Positions 17,426 through 25,978 of a stretch of 64,000 nt of DNA are shown here, piece after piece; the first letter of the stretch is position 1, and the number at the start of each line of letters is the position of its first letter. The stretch covers positions 310,001-374,000 of the forward strand of contig NZ_QFBC01000002.1 of the NCBI RefSeq assembly GCF_003122325.1, written 5' to 3'. The notes below the pieces were generated by a model, which did no database searches, was not told where the DNA came from, and saw nothing but the letters and a program-made list of their open reading frames with translations. The stretch comes from Rhizobium album (GTDB lineage: Bacteria > Pseudomonadota > Alphaproteobacteria > Rhizobiales > Rhizobiaceae). The position numbers and the translations under genes are program-made.

Positions 17426-19479
17426 CCTGGCTCACCTCCGATATGTACTGGCGTCGGCTGCTCGCGGGTCATGATCTGGATCGCGTTCTGTTGGCGCTTC
17501 AGCTGCATTTCCTGATCAATCTGATACCGCTTCAGGTTCATTTCGGCAGCGAGCTTTTCGCGCTCGATGATCAACTGGTTGTCCAGCTTCATCTTCTCGA
17601 TTTGAGCATCGGACTGCGCTTTCGCCTGATCGGCGGCAGCCTTGGCCTTGATCTTCTCCATCTCAGGATCGGTCTTGCCCTGCTTTGCCTGAACGGCCTT
17701 CTGGATCGCTTCCGGCGTCGGCTTGGTGATGTATGGCAATGACGAAGGCAGGCCGGCAGAGAGCACCGTCTTGTCGATCGCCATGTAGAGGTTATCGGGC
17801 GTCACAAACGGGTTGTCGATCGCACCGAAGGCCAGGAGCAGCTTTTCCTGCAGGGTGTTGACGACGTTCATCGCCATCATGTCACGCTCGCGGGTGCCGG
17901 CGCCAAGGCCCGTGTTCACCTTTGCGTCCATGTTGGCGTTCCATGTGCGCGGGTCGAAATCCACCCATTTATCGCGAAGGCGCACGGTGCGCGGTTTGTC
18001 CTGATGCTTGACCGTGAGTTTGAGAAGTCCCTTGAAGACCTTCACCAGATTGCCGGCGATGGTGCGGACCATCAATTCCGTCTGACCGACCCCTGCCTGC
18101 TCCATCAAAGCCGATGCCTTGGCTGTCACGTTCTGCAAGGCGTCAGGTGCCAGACCGCCAGCGGCGTCGGTAATGCCTGTGCGCTCGGACAGTTCGCGGT
18201 CGAGATATTCGAGCATCCCGAATGACTGATCTGCAACCATCGGGATCTGCGTCCATCCGAGCACGGCGCGCACATCGGGCACATCATCGGCGACGCGGAT
18301 CGGCTTGCCGAACGTCGGCGTTAGGACCGCATCAGGGTTGGTAATGGCGCCTTCGCGGACAATCGGCTGCTGATTGTTCTGCCAATAAAGGTTGTCGATC
18401 GTCTGGCGCAACAGCACGGTGCGGATGACCTGCAGTTCCATCCCGTCGTCGGCAAGAGAATGGCCTTCACGCTGGTGCGGACGGCGCTCGCAGGTCACGT
18501 CGGCAAAAGGAACCTCGTCCCATTCCTCGTTTTCAAGCTGAAACTCATCCCGGATGCCGCCGGCATAGACCATGCGGCGAAGCTCTGCGATGCCGTCCTC
18601 GTCCTCATCGATCCGAACATAGAGTTCGTAGTATTCGACCTCCTGCATCGACTTGACGACATCATTGCCGTGGCTGAAGATTTCCCGGCGCCGCGACTCC
18701 TCTTCGGAGTCATCCTTCGCCTTTGCTTCCGGCAATCCCCATACCAGATCACGGTCATAACCCATCGCGACGAGGTCTGTTCGGCGCAGGCGCTTGTTGA
18801 TGCCGACCATCGGGCTTTCGTCGATATCGAGCGCATCAGGATGGATCAGGAATTCTTCCGGCGCGATTGCGCGGACTTTCGTCAGGCCCTGCTCCTCGCG
18901 ACGACGGATCTTCACGTTGTAGACCGGCACCTCTTGCGGCCCCTGCGGCGTGTCGACCTGCATAGTCGACTGATCGGCTTCCAAAACGGCGACATCGTCG
19001 TCACTCACCAGCTGCACTAGCGACATCTCATCGAGGCCGGTATGCCGCGAGACAGAGACGGTGATCTTTTTGTCGTACCACCAGTAGAGGATGCCGTTGC
19101 GCAGCTTCAAGGCGTCATTGATAGCGTCCTGTACAGCCACACGGCCATTGCTCTCGGGGAACACGACATTGTTCACATAGTCGGTGGCCTGCTCTGCCTT
19201 CTCTTCGTCGCCACGCTGCACGGGCAGGTATTCGACAATCTTGTCGCCGCCCAGGATCACGCGCATGATCGAAGGCAGAACCTTCTTCGTCACCGATCGG
19301 ATATCACGGCTGACGACTTTCGACCGGCCTTCCTGCTCCGGGATGTACGCCTGGGTGTCGCCGTCGTAAAACTCGTTGACCTTCTCACGATCCGTGGATT
19401 GGTCGTCACGATACTTCTCGCACTCGCGCACGAGTTCGGCGATGGCCGCAGAGAAGGTATCATTCGCCTCTTCTGCCAT
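17422..19479 (-). CDS. Portal protein
   Basis: A 685-residue protein; ATG 19479 overlaps the preceding stop and follows GAGAAGG, which is why it is preferred over an in-frame upstream codon. Portal features include an N-terminal helical segment with ESNGRVAVQDAINDALKLRNGILYWWYDKK, the central domain with DIDESPMVGINKRLRRTDLVAMGY and the long C-terminal coiled coil (EKIKAKAAADQAKAQSDAQIEK, QMQLKRQQNAIQI). The length is close to that of P22 gp1. The product forms the dodecameric ring through which DNA is packaged and ejected. Confidence 0.85.
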   Translation of the reverse strand: MAEEANDTFSAAIAELVRECEKYRDDQSTDREKVNEFYDGDTQAYIPEQEGRSKVVSRDIRSVTKKVLPSIMRVILGGDKIVEYLPVQRGDEEKAEQATDYVNNVVFPESNGRVAVQDAINDALKLRNGILYWWYDKKITVSVSRHTGLDEMSLVQLVSDDDVAVLEADQSTMQVDTPQGPQEVPVYNVKIRRREEQGLTKVRAIAPEEFLIHPDALDIDESPMVGINKRLRRTDLVAMGYDRDLVWGLPEAKAKDDSEEESRRREIFSHGNDVVKSMQEVEYYELYVRIDEDEDGIAELRRMVYAGGIRDEFQLENEEWDEVPFADVTCERRPHQREGHSLADDGMELQVIRTVLLRQTIDNLYWQNNQQPIVREGAITNPDAVLTPTFGKPIRVADDVPDVRAVLGWTQIPMVADQSFGMLEYLDRELSERTGITDAAGGLAPDALQNVTAKASALMEQAGVGQTELMVRTIAGNLVKVFKGLLKLTVKHQDKPRTVRLRDKWVDFDPRTWNANMDAKVNTGLGAGTRERDMMAMNVVNTLQEKLLLAFGAIDNPFVTPDNLYMAIDKTVLSAGLPSSLPYITKPTPEAIQKAVQAKQGKTDPEMEKIKAKAAADQAKAQSDAQIEKMKLDNQLIIEREKLAAEMNLKRYQIDQEMQLKRQQNAIQIMTREQPTPVHIGGEPG

Positions 19480-19709
19480 CAGGCCGCGACCTTCTCGAAA
19501 GGCTGGATATCGGCGAAGAGCACGCCCTCTGCGCACTCATGCCAGACCTGATTGCCGGCTTCATCCTTCGTCGCGTACTCGCAGCGAATGAAGGTGTGTG
19601 CGTACTGCCTCGGCTTCGGCCGAAACCATACATCACGGACGAGGTATACACCGCCGTCCCACTCGGCTCGGCGCGGCTCGCCGAAGAATTCGCCATGCGT
19701 TCCCATCAT
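19479..19709 (-). CDS. Small protein between terminase and portal genes
   Basis: A 76-residue protein overlapping both terL (4 nt) and the portal gene (1 nt). It has an aromatic, beta-like composition (GGVYLVRDVWFRPKPRQYAHTF). No family recognised. Tight tiling between two essential packaging genes supports that it is expressed. Confidence 0.65.
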   Translation of the reverse strand: MMGTHGEFFGEPRRAEWDGGVYLVRDVWFRPKPRQYAHTFIRCEYATKDEAGNQVWHECAEGVLFADIQPFEKVAA

Positions 19710-21004
19710 GCCACCTTGATCGCTTTGAATTTCCAGTCATCAGTCTTCGGCTTCGGCGGCGTGTACGCCACACACATCAAACCGAACGCATCCGCGCTAT
19801 GCGAAGACCAGTCGTGTTCCGGCCCGAGGCCGATATCGCGATGATCGTCTTTCTTCTCGTGATACCAACCGAGTGCGTCGCGCCCGCCCTGCGTCGTCGC
19901 CTCATGAAACCAGATCGCCGGGAAATGCTGACGGGCCGCCTCAATCCGCTTTTTCGCCGCGCCCTTGCCCTGGTTCGGTATGACCGTCACCCGATAATCG
20001 GCTTTCCGGAAGTATCCCTGATAGCTAGCGTCGAAAACGCTGTCCTGCTTCTCGCCGTCGTGCGGCAACCAGATCTGGCAGCGATCCGGCGTATAGCCGC
20101 GGGACCGGAGCCAGTGCACATGCGTTGCAGCGTCCTGCCCCTGAGCCTCGTAATGGTCGAGCACCCGGATTTCCTTGCCGACGAACTGCGCGATCCACAT
20201 CACGAAGTTATCAGCCAGGCGCCCGGTACCGCCGATGTCCACGAAAGCGCGATAGGTCATCAGCGGATCCGGCGGTACACGCCCGATCCTGCCGTCGAAC
20301 TTCGCCTTGTTCAGCGCTTCCGCGAAATACGCACCCTCAATGACCGTGACGAAATCGCCGTCCCAGATGTGGGCGTATTGATGCGGGCGCTCGATGAAAT
20401 CGCGTTGGCGCTGGCGTTCCAGCACCGCCGGGAAACGCGGGTTGTCCTGATAGTTGATCTCCACGACCTTGTATCGTGGGTCAGTGCCGAGTCGGAAACG
20501 CTTGTGCGTCGCGCTCTTGCGGCTTTCCGGGTTCCACGTCACCCACAGTTCGCTGTCATCTTCGCGCAGCGTCGGAATGAGCTTCGTCCAAGCCGCATCG
20601 GTGACAGGTTCCGCTTCATCCACCCAGCACAGCAAGATCCGCGACTTCGACTTTATGCTGTCGACGTTGCGATCGAGGCCGGAGAATGAATACGATATGC
20701 GTCCACTGGCCGTCCGGATGTATTTCTCGCCAATGTCGAAGTGCGGTTCCAGCCACGGTTCCGACCGGATTGCCGCTTTCACCTCTTCTAGCGAACTGTC
20801 TTCGAGCGAGTTCATGAACTGGCGGCCGCAGAGGATGATGCCCTCGCGGCCAGCCATTTCCCAGATGTAGGCGCGAACGGCGGTCATCTTTGCGAAAGAC
20901 CTGGTCTTCCCAGACCCTCGACCACCATATGCGCCACGAACATCAGCCTCGCCCGAGAAGACCGGGATCAGCTTCGGCGGCAGTTCAACCCTTGCCGTCT
21001 GCAT
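19706..21004 (-). CDS. terL: Terminase large subunit
   Basis: A 432-residue protein. Walker A AYGGRGSGKT is at residues 25-34 and Walker B ILLCWVDEAE at 123-132, followed by a nuclease half with acidic positions (for example FVDIGGTGRLADNFVMW and DRCQIWLPHDGEKQD). This is the PBSX/Terminase_6 type. It pumps DNA into the prohead and cuts the concatemer. It overlaps terS by 20 nt at its start. Confidence 0.88.
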   Translation of the reverse strand: MQTARVELPPKLIPVFSGEADVRGAYGGRGSGKTRSFAKMTAVRAYIWEMAGREGIILCGRQFMNSLEDSSLEEVKAAIRSEPWLEPHFDIGEKYIRTASGRISYSFSGLDRNVDSIKSKSRILLCWVDEAEPVTDAAWTKLIPTLREDDSELWVTWNPESRKSATHKRFRLGTDPRYKVVEINYQDNPRFPAVLERQRQRDFIERPHQYAHIWDGDFVTVIEGAYFAEALNKAKFDGRIGRVPPDPLMTYRAFVDIGGTGRLADNFVMWIAQFVGKEIRVLDHYEAQGQDAATHVHWLRSRGYTPDRCQIWLPHDGEKQDSVFDASYQGYFRKADYRVTVIPNQGKGAAKKRIEAARQHFPAIWFHEATTQGGRDALGWYHEKKDDHRDIGLGPEHDWSSHSADAFGLMCVAYTPPKPKTDDWKFKAIKVA

Positions 21005-21494
21005 TCGGTGTCAGGGCGACCAGCTCGACGCGAACCGGCGTCATACTGCCGTCGCTGCTCTTGTGGTCGATCTCCTGCTTTTCGCGCCACTGCTGCGGAC
21101 GGCGGTTCGTCAGCCACAGCTTGGCCGCACCAGGGTCAGCCGGGATCTGCTGCGAAAGCCGGATGATTTCGTATTCGCCGTCTTTGCCCTTCACCCGTTT
21201 CTCGACGAAAACGACCTCGCCAACGGCGCGCCGATACAGGCTGTCGGCCACGTTCGCATCAGCAATCGTTTTGCCTTCATTGAGCGACTGAAAAAAAGCG
21301 GGGAACTCGTCCTTCCAGTTATTGAAGGTCCGCTCCGTCACGCCGAAGAATTCAGCCATCTCCGCATCCGTCAGGCCAAGCAGCGCGAGCTTGCGCGCCA
21401 TGTCGTTCATCGATGGATCGTATAGGCTATCGCGACCCGGTCCCGCCTGAGAATGCCCGACGAGGAACCGGCCGCTTTCGTCACGGTCTGCCAT
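20985..21494 (-). CDS. terS: Terminase small subunit
   Basis: A 169-residue protein with an N-terminal helix-turn-helix (MARKLALLGLTDAEMAEFFGVTERTFNNWKDEFPAFFQSLNEGK, about residues 32-75) followed by a helical region with YRRAVGEVVFVEKRVKGKDG and PDPAAAKLW-like PADPGAAKLWLTNR, all typical of small terminases. It recognises the packaging start site and recruits the large subunit encoded next. Confidence 0.82.
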   Translation of the reverse strand: MADRDESGRFLVGHSQAGPGRDSLYDPSMNDMARKLALLGLTDAEMAEFFGVTERTFNNWKDEFPAFFQSLNEGKTIADANVADSLYRRAVGEVVFVEKRVKGKDGEYEIIRLSQQIPADPGAAKLWLTNRRPQQWREKQEIDHKSSDGSMTPVRVELVALTPNADGKG

Positions 21495-21508
21495 CGATCA
21501 CCCGCGGA

Positions 21509-21844
21509 TCAGAGGCTGGCCATGGAGCGGGCCGCTGCCACGGAAGACTGCACAGACTGGCGATAGTCTTCTTCCGCACTTCGCTTGGCGCAATCGTTGT
21601 AGGCCCGAGCCTCGCCGCCACGACGCAGCGCGATGGAGATTGCTTCGATCAGCAGCTCGGGATCTTCGCCGAAGACATCGACAACGCGACGGCCGATCAG
21701 AAGGGCCTTGCTGTGGCCGGTGGACACGATCTGCGCAAAGCGGCAGTCTTCGACGATCATCTCGATCTTCTGTTTGCGGACAATGGCGTCCTGTGCGGCA
21801 GATGCTTCATCGGCCTGGCTCACGTCAATTACCAGTTTCGGCAT
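21509..21844 (-). CDS. Hypothetical phage protein
   Basis: A 111-residue protein. ATG 21844 is chosen over an earlier ATG (21850) because GAAGGAA sits at the right distance. The sequence reads as mixed helix and strand (LVIDVSQADEASAAQDAIVRKQKIEMIVEDCRFAQIV). No family recognised. It lies 14 nt upstream of terS and may be cotranscribed. Confidence 0.6.
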   Translation of the reverse strand: MPKLVIDVSQADEASAAQDAIVRKQKIEMIVEDCRFAQIVSTGHSKALLIGRRVVDVFGEDPELLIEAISIALRRGGEARAYNDCAKRSAEEDYRQSVQSSVAAARSMASL

Positions 21845-22030
21845 GATCATTTCCTTCGGTTGGTTGATGTTCCCGCCTGCCACGCTTACGCCGGCCTATG
21901 CATGACATCCCCTGGCAGCCTCCGGCGCCGATCTGCTCGGGCGAGCGTGGCCTTCGCACCGTCGCGGGTGGGGCGGAGGCGAAATGTGGCTGCTGGGGTG
22001 GCTCTTATCCTCACCGGATACGGGGATGGG

Positions 22031-22237
22031 TTAGGCGGCGGGCAAATGACGCCAGTGCGTCGGGGCGTAATAGACGTACATCGATCCATCAGGCGTCCAA
22101 AACATCGGCCTCGTCTCACCAGGGATACGTGTGCGCTTGATCAGAGACTGGACATTGCGCTCGCCATCGGCGTCATCGATCTTCGTCATGATCTCAACGC
22201 CTTCCGGGGCGGAGCTGATATCTCGCCAATTCGTCAT
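22031..22237 (-). CDS. Small DUF551-like protein
   Basis: A 68-residue protein with the pattern W-x-x-I-S-S-A-P near the start, FWTPDG in the middle and YYAPTHWRHLP at the end. This matches the DUF551-type small proteins common in phages and prophages (function unknown). Its ATG overlaps the stop of the upstream membrane-protein gene (ATGA). Confidence 0.68.
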   Translation of the reverse strand: MTNWRDISSAPEGVEIMTKIDDADGERNVQSLIKRTRIPGETRPMFWTPDGSMYVYYAPTHWRHLPAA

Positions 22238-22377
22238 GTCCGTTCGATCCTCAGAAGAACAAGAAAGATGATCGTCGCGCCAACTGGGAAGACCAAGCTG
22301 ACAATCGATCCAGGCACAGTGAAGAACCCAATCCCCATCATGACGGCGCCGATCCATAACCAGATGCGGGTCTTCAT
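22234..22377 (-). CDS. Very small two-helix membrane protein (47 residues)
   Basis: ATG 22377 follows GGAGAGAGCG. The product has two hydrophobic stretches (WLWIGAVMMGIGFFTV and IVSLVFPVGATIIFLVLL) and a charged tail. It could be a holin-like or regulatory membrane peptide. It is coupled to the downstream DUF551-like gene. Confidence 0.6.
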   Translation of the reverse strand: MKTRIWLWIGAVMMGIGFFTVPGSIVSLVFPVGATIIFLVLLRIERT

Positions 22378-22402
22378 CGCTCTCTCCATGGTTAGGCGGC
22401 GA

Positions 22403-22684
22403 TCAATGCGGGAGGCGAGCTCGCATCGGCTGGTCAGGATTGCGAGGGATGTCGACATAGCCAATCCGCAGGCTGCTGTAGCCGCTGGTAAGCTCTCGAC
22501 GGAAGGCGAAGCACCATTCCTTGGCCGTGATCCGGCGGCGACCTTGACAATTGTAACGGACAGCGACTGCTGCCACCCTTTTCGATTGGCGTGCCGCCCT
22601 GATTAACTCAGCACTGACGACGATGATGATCAGCGTAACCACACCAGCGCCAATCATGGCAAAAGGTACGAGAAACCAGATCAT
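22403..22684 (-). CDS. Small membrane-anchored phage protein
   Basis: A 93-residue protein starting at ATG 22684 after GGAGAGAGTG. One N-terminal membrane helix (MIWFLVPFAMIGAGVVTLIIIVVSA), then a basic cytoplasmic tail with WCFAFRREL and GYVDIPRNPDQPMRARLPH. The near-identical ribosome-binding site to the next gene suggests joint regulation. Function unknown. Confidence 0.6.
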   Translation of the reverse strand: MIWFLVPFAMIGAGVVTLIIIVVSAELIRAARQSKRVAAVAVRYNCQGRRRITAKEWCFAFRRELTSGYSSLRIGYVDIPRNPDQPMRARLPH

Positions 22685-22825
22685 CACTCTCTCCAGATGG
22701 AATGAAAAATAATTCCAAAGACGCCGATACTGAACCGCAATTCCCGGCATCTTTGGGATGGTTTTTTCTACGTTTGAGAGAGAAAGAGCCCGGTGACGAT
22801 CCGGGCTCGAAGAGAAATTTGATGG

Positions 22826-23134
22826 TTACGCGCTGATGTCGGGGTCGATATGCATATAGGCCAGGACAGCAATCGACGTGTCGGCAAAACCATGAGCGCT
22901 TGTGATCAGCGTACTTCGCCCGCCGGACGGGGCGCCGATGCTCGGCACTTCGGCCGGGATGGCGCAGATATCCTGGATGACGGCATCCAAGGCCGGGGCC
23001 GGGTATTCCTTGCCTGCAAGAGGCTGGACAAGCACCTGGGCGTCAATCGGAGCGGCGGCAGTCGGCATCGATGTGCACATGACCGCCGCCATCATGGCGA
23101 GGCCAGCGCAGAGAATACTTCGCATGAAGCGCAT
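22826..23134 (-). CDS. Exported phage protein
   Basis: A 102-residue precursor starting at ATG 23134 after GAAAGGAAAGAGC. Residues 1-28 form a Sec signal peptide (MRFMRSILCAGLAMMAAVMCTS, cleavage likely after PTAAA). The mature part is about 75 residues with two cysteines lost outside the signal and DTSIAVLAYMHIDPDISA at the end. Role unknown; an envelope protein made during lysogeny or lysis is possible. Confidence 0.62.
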   Translation of the reverse strand: MRFMRSILCAGLAMMAAVMCTSMPTAAAPIDAQVLVQPLAGKEYPAPALDAVIQDICAIPAEVPSIGAPSGGRSTLITSAHGFADTSIAVLAYMHIDPDISA

Positions 23135-23402
23135 GCTCTTTCCTTTCTGCTGGGTTGGGAATGAAAACGCCCCGCCGCCGGGATCGGAGACGGGGCAAAC
23201 TGGTTGGCCGCTACGTGCTGCTTCGCTCGGCGCCCTCACGAAAGGTTCTTCGGCCGAGTACCCATTACCAAATTCGGTTCTGACCAGCTTGATATGCGGC
23301 TCAAGGCCGGGGTGGATATGAAGGATCGAGGTAGCGTTTAACCACTCGGAAACGGCACTACGATAAATTGCAGACGATGCAACGACCACGCCGGGATCCG
23401 GG

Positions 23403-23750
23403 ATGCGACAAACAGCAATCATCCATATTTGCGCTGCACTTACGTTTGGCGTTACGGCCGCCACGGCTCATGCGGAGAGGTTTGATTCTTCCGAGTATGG
23501 TGAAATTGCTGCAAAGATCGTGATGCTCCGGTTGACAAATGCTTCATGCGCGAAGTTTGGCATCCAGTTCTCTTCCGAGGGCCTGATTTTCGATGAAATG
23601 GTTGGGCAGGAGCAAGAAAAAAGCCTTGATCTAAGGCTCACCATCGCCGCTGCGGCGAACCTCGTTAACGAGAAATTCGACCAGATCGGCTATCCTGAAT
23701 ATTGCAGTCGGGTGCTCAAGATGTATCCCGAGATGCTGAGATCCTTCTGA
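23403..23750 (+). CDS. Exported small protein, rightward
   Basis: A 115-residue precursor with a clear signal peptide (MRQTAIIHICAALTFGVTAATAHA, cleavage about residue 24) and an acidic helical mature part containing two cysteines (ASCAKFG and EYCSRVL) that could form a disulfide. It is the only rightward gene in the 21.5-29.6 kb segment, so it may be a moron-type gene with its own promoter. Function unknown. Confidence 0.62.
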   Translation: MRQTAIIHICAALTFGVTAATAHAERFDSSEYGEIAAKIVMLRLTNASCAKFGIQFSSEGLIFDEMVGQEQEKSLDLRLTIAAAANLVNEKFDQIGYPEYCSRVLKMYPEMLRSF

Positions 23751-23864
23751 TCGCAACGGGCGCATTTCTCCCGTCGCGCCGATTGCATTCGATCGGCATC
23801 AGGACCGGCAGCAGGCGTCACAGCGAATATGACGGAGCGCAATCAGTCGTCCTTGGCTGAATAT

Positions 23865-24761
23865 TTATACCGCTTCGCGAAATTCATCAAGGGCTTGATC
23901 GTCTTCCAGGCTGTCAAGCTGTTGAATGATCGCCTGCACGCGGGCCTTGCCGGCAACATCCATGCTGTCGATGTACGCCTCGGCGTGCTTCCGAAGCGAT
24001 ACCGTGCGGCTGCGGCCCTTCGGCAGGATGCGGCCCAGCTGGGTATTCAGCTTTTCACGTCGGCTGATGCGGGCGTTCTCGACGGCGCTGTGACGGCGGA
24101 ACTTGAAGTCCTGTTCCTTCATGAAGGCGAGCGCTGCGATTTCCGCCAGATCGGTATCGCTGAAGGCGTGGGGCTGGCCGTCGCTGGAAAGCTTCAGGAC
24201 GCTGTTGACGCCGTCGATCTTGCGCACGAAATCAAAACCCTTTGCCTCGTCGTAGCGGATGAAGGCATAGCCGACCAGGAGCGGGTACCGGCGGGAATGG
24301 AGCTTGCGGCTCCGGTGCTTGCGGATCTCCCGCCAGAACGACGGCATGTAGACGTCGATGCCTTCTGTTCGCAGGTTCCGCTCAATCACGCTTTCCCCGA
24401 TCCGGTTCGGCGGCGCGTCGGCGGCCTTGCGGGCCATCTTCTGGAAGCCTGGCGTGACGCGGATGGCAAACCAGCGCTTCCGGGCGTCGACATCGTCTAC
24501 AGGCTCGACGAGGATGCTTGTCCGGGACCGGAACGATTTCGGATTGTTGCCGAAGTGGATGACCTCCCGCGCCGGCAGGATATCGCAAATCGTCGGGATG
24601 CAGCGGGCCGCAGTCGAGTTCGCCGCGTCCAGCGTTTCGAACACCTGATCGCCCCAGACCTTCATCGCACCATGGCCGTTAGGCACGACGATGACAAAGC
24701 CGTCGCGGGAACCGCGGCCAAGGTGGTCAAACTCGTTGATGATGGACTTTCTCGCGATCAA
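23865..24761 (-). CDS. NusG-like transcription factor encoded by the prophage
   Basis: A 298-residue protein. Residues about 95-220 follow the NusG N-terminal (NGN) domain pattern: RKRWFAIRV, a helix, EGIDVYMPSFWREIRKHRSRK, RRYPLLVGYAFIRY, then KIDGVNSVLKL and an end helix. NGN proteins bind the RNA polymerase clamp and promote elongation or antitermination. No clear KOW domain is seen; instead there is a basic C-terminal region and a helical tail. The N-terminal about 90 residues are an extra extension. A phage-specific elongation factor is the natural reading, inferred from the fold pattern. Confidence 0.72.
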   Translation of the reverse strand: MIARKSIINEFDHLGRGSRDGFVIVVPNGHGAMKVWGDQVFETLDAANSTAARCIPTICDILPAREVIHFGNNPKSFRSRTSILVEPVDDVDARKRWFAIRVTPGFQKMARKAADAPPNRIGESVIERNLRTEGIDVYMPSFWREIRKHRSRKLHSRRYPLLVGYAFIRYDEAKGFDFVRKIDGVNSVLKLSSDGQPHAFSDTDLAEIAALAFMKEQDFKFRRHSAVENARISRREKLNTQLGRILPKGRSRTVSLRKHAEAYIDSMDVAGKARVQAIIQQLDSLEDDQALDEFREAV

Positions 24762-24762
24762 T

Positions 24763-25050
24763 TTAACCCTCCTCGAGTGCCGCGCTAATCATCGCGGCAA
24801 AAGTTTCGTCCGCTATCTGCCATTCATAAGAAACCGGCTTAGACGCCCCCCTGCCGAAGTAAGAGCCCAGCGCGTCTCTTCCTGCTACTCGCATTTCTGT
24901 GTTGGGCTCCTTGATTGCCTGGATTGCAGCACGCGCACATTCGATCCAGTCCTCCCGTCCTTCAAGGCGCGAGAAAACCTCTTCTCCGTCCGTCGTACGC
25001 ATACGCGCCTGCCAAATCGCAAAAGCTACTTTTTCAACAATTTTCGGCAT
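24763..25050 (-). CDS. Hypothetical phage protein, first gene of the NusG-like unit
   Basis: A 95-residue protein starting at ATG 25050 after GGGGAAG. It ends one base before the start of the NusG-like gene, so the two form one unit. The sequence is helical (EKVAFAIWQARMRTTDGEEVFSRLEG; ECARAAIQAI). No family recognised. Confidence 0.66.
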   Translation of the reverse strand: MPKIVEKVAFAIWQARMRTTDGEEVFSRLEGREDWIECARAAIQAIKEPNTEMRVAGRDALGSYFGRGASKPVSYEWQIADETFAAMISAALEEG

Positions 25051-25136
25051 TTTGAGCTTCCCCGTTTCGTTTACACACCCATGAATCCCGTTCCTTGCGT
25101 CAGCATTGTCGTCTACACGCCGCCCGTGCCTTAGCT

Positions 25137-25167
25137 ATATTAGGCCCGCCTAACGAGTAAATTCCAA
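25137..25167 (-). promoter_or_regulatory. Candidate promoter with palindromic operator before the NusG-like unit
   Basis: Read leftward, TTGGAA (25162-25167) and TAATAT (25137-25142) are 19 nt apart. The perfect palindrome TTAGGC-CC-GCCTAA (25140-25153) overlaps the -10 box. It lies about 90 nt ahead of the start at 25050. The spacing is longer than ideal, so the call is tentative. Confidence 0.35.
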
Positions 25168-25186
25168 CTCTGCGACTGCCAGAACA

Positions 25187-25978
25187 TCATGCCGCCCTCC
25201 CCGCCGGCGCCCGGCGCTTCTTCGTCCGTTGGAAAATCACGTTGGCGAGGCCCTGCCAGAGCGGGACGCGGTGCGTCTGGGCGAAGCGCTTGGCCTCAAT
25301 GTCGATCGCGCCGCCTGCCTTCAGTGTCTCACCGACGTCTTCCAGCGTCACCGACCCGGAAAACTCGGGATCGTTCATGATGTGCTCGACGGCCTTGATC
25401 AGGTTGGCGGATATCGGCGCAAATCCAGCCTGGACGAGGATTTCCAGATACTGGCGGGCGCGCATCGCGCCTCGACGGCCGATGACAGCCTGAATGACGC
25501 CGATGGCGACGGTGTCGCCAGGCTTGTGAGGCTTCCCCGGGTGTTTCGGGATGCGAACGCCGGCACGCTGGCAGACCTGCAGGATCGTGACAGCATCGTC
25601 GTCGCCGGCCGTCAGCATCGCGAAGAACAGTTCCAGGCTGCTGACAGCCTTCCGGTTCTTGTTCACGCCGACGAAAACGCTGGCCTCCTCGCGGATGTCT
25701 TCGGCTTTGACGATGACGGCCGGGACGTAGGTGATCATCGGATGCATGCGAGCCGCCTCGAGGCGGTGCTGGCCGTCGGCGGCGTGGTATCTGCCGTCTG
25801 GCTGCGGAACGAGCGTGAGTGCTCCGAACAGCCGCCAGGTGAACGTCCGGACCATCTCCTCGACCTTGTTCAGATCGAGCGGCCGCTGATAGGTTTCCTC
25901 GACGCCGATCTTGTTGACCTCGATCCAGTCGAGAACCGGCACCTCGCCGGGGTCGGATAGTGCGCCTTCGTCGATCAT
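25187..25978 (-). CDS. ParB-like/DUF6551-type protein
   Basis: A 263-residue protein starting at ATG 25978. The N-terminal half carries the ParB/Srx pattern: VLDWIEVNKI, YQRPLDLNKVEEMVRTF, then YHAADGQHRLEAAR, where the DGQHR motif is the characteristic nucleotide-binding site. The second half is helical without an obvious helix-turn-helix, ending in a basic tail. Such proteins occur next to phage replication genes; whether it acts in DNA binding or CTP hydrolysis cannot be told. It overlaps its upstream neighbour by 4 nt. Confidence 0.72.
   Translation of the reverse strand: MIDEGALSDPGEVPVLDWIEVNKIGVEETYQRPLDLNKVEEMVRTFTWRLFGALTLVPQPDGRYHAADGQHRLEAARMHPMITYVPAVIVKAEDIREEASVFVGVNKNRKAVSSLELFFAMLTAGDDDAVTILQVCQRAGVRIPKHPGKPHKPGDTVAIGVIQAVIGRRGAMRARQYLEILVQAGFAPISANLIKAVEHIMNDPEFSGSVTLEDVGETLKAGGAIDIEAKRFAQTHRVPLWQGLANVIFQRTKKRRAPAGRAA

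Noticed and set aside
18004-18225. Rightward small open frame within the portal gene
   Set aside because: Antisense to the portal; no start context and no motif.
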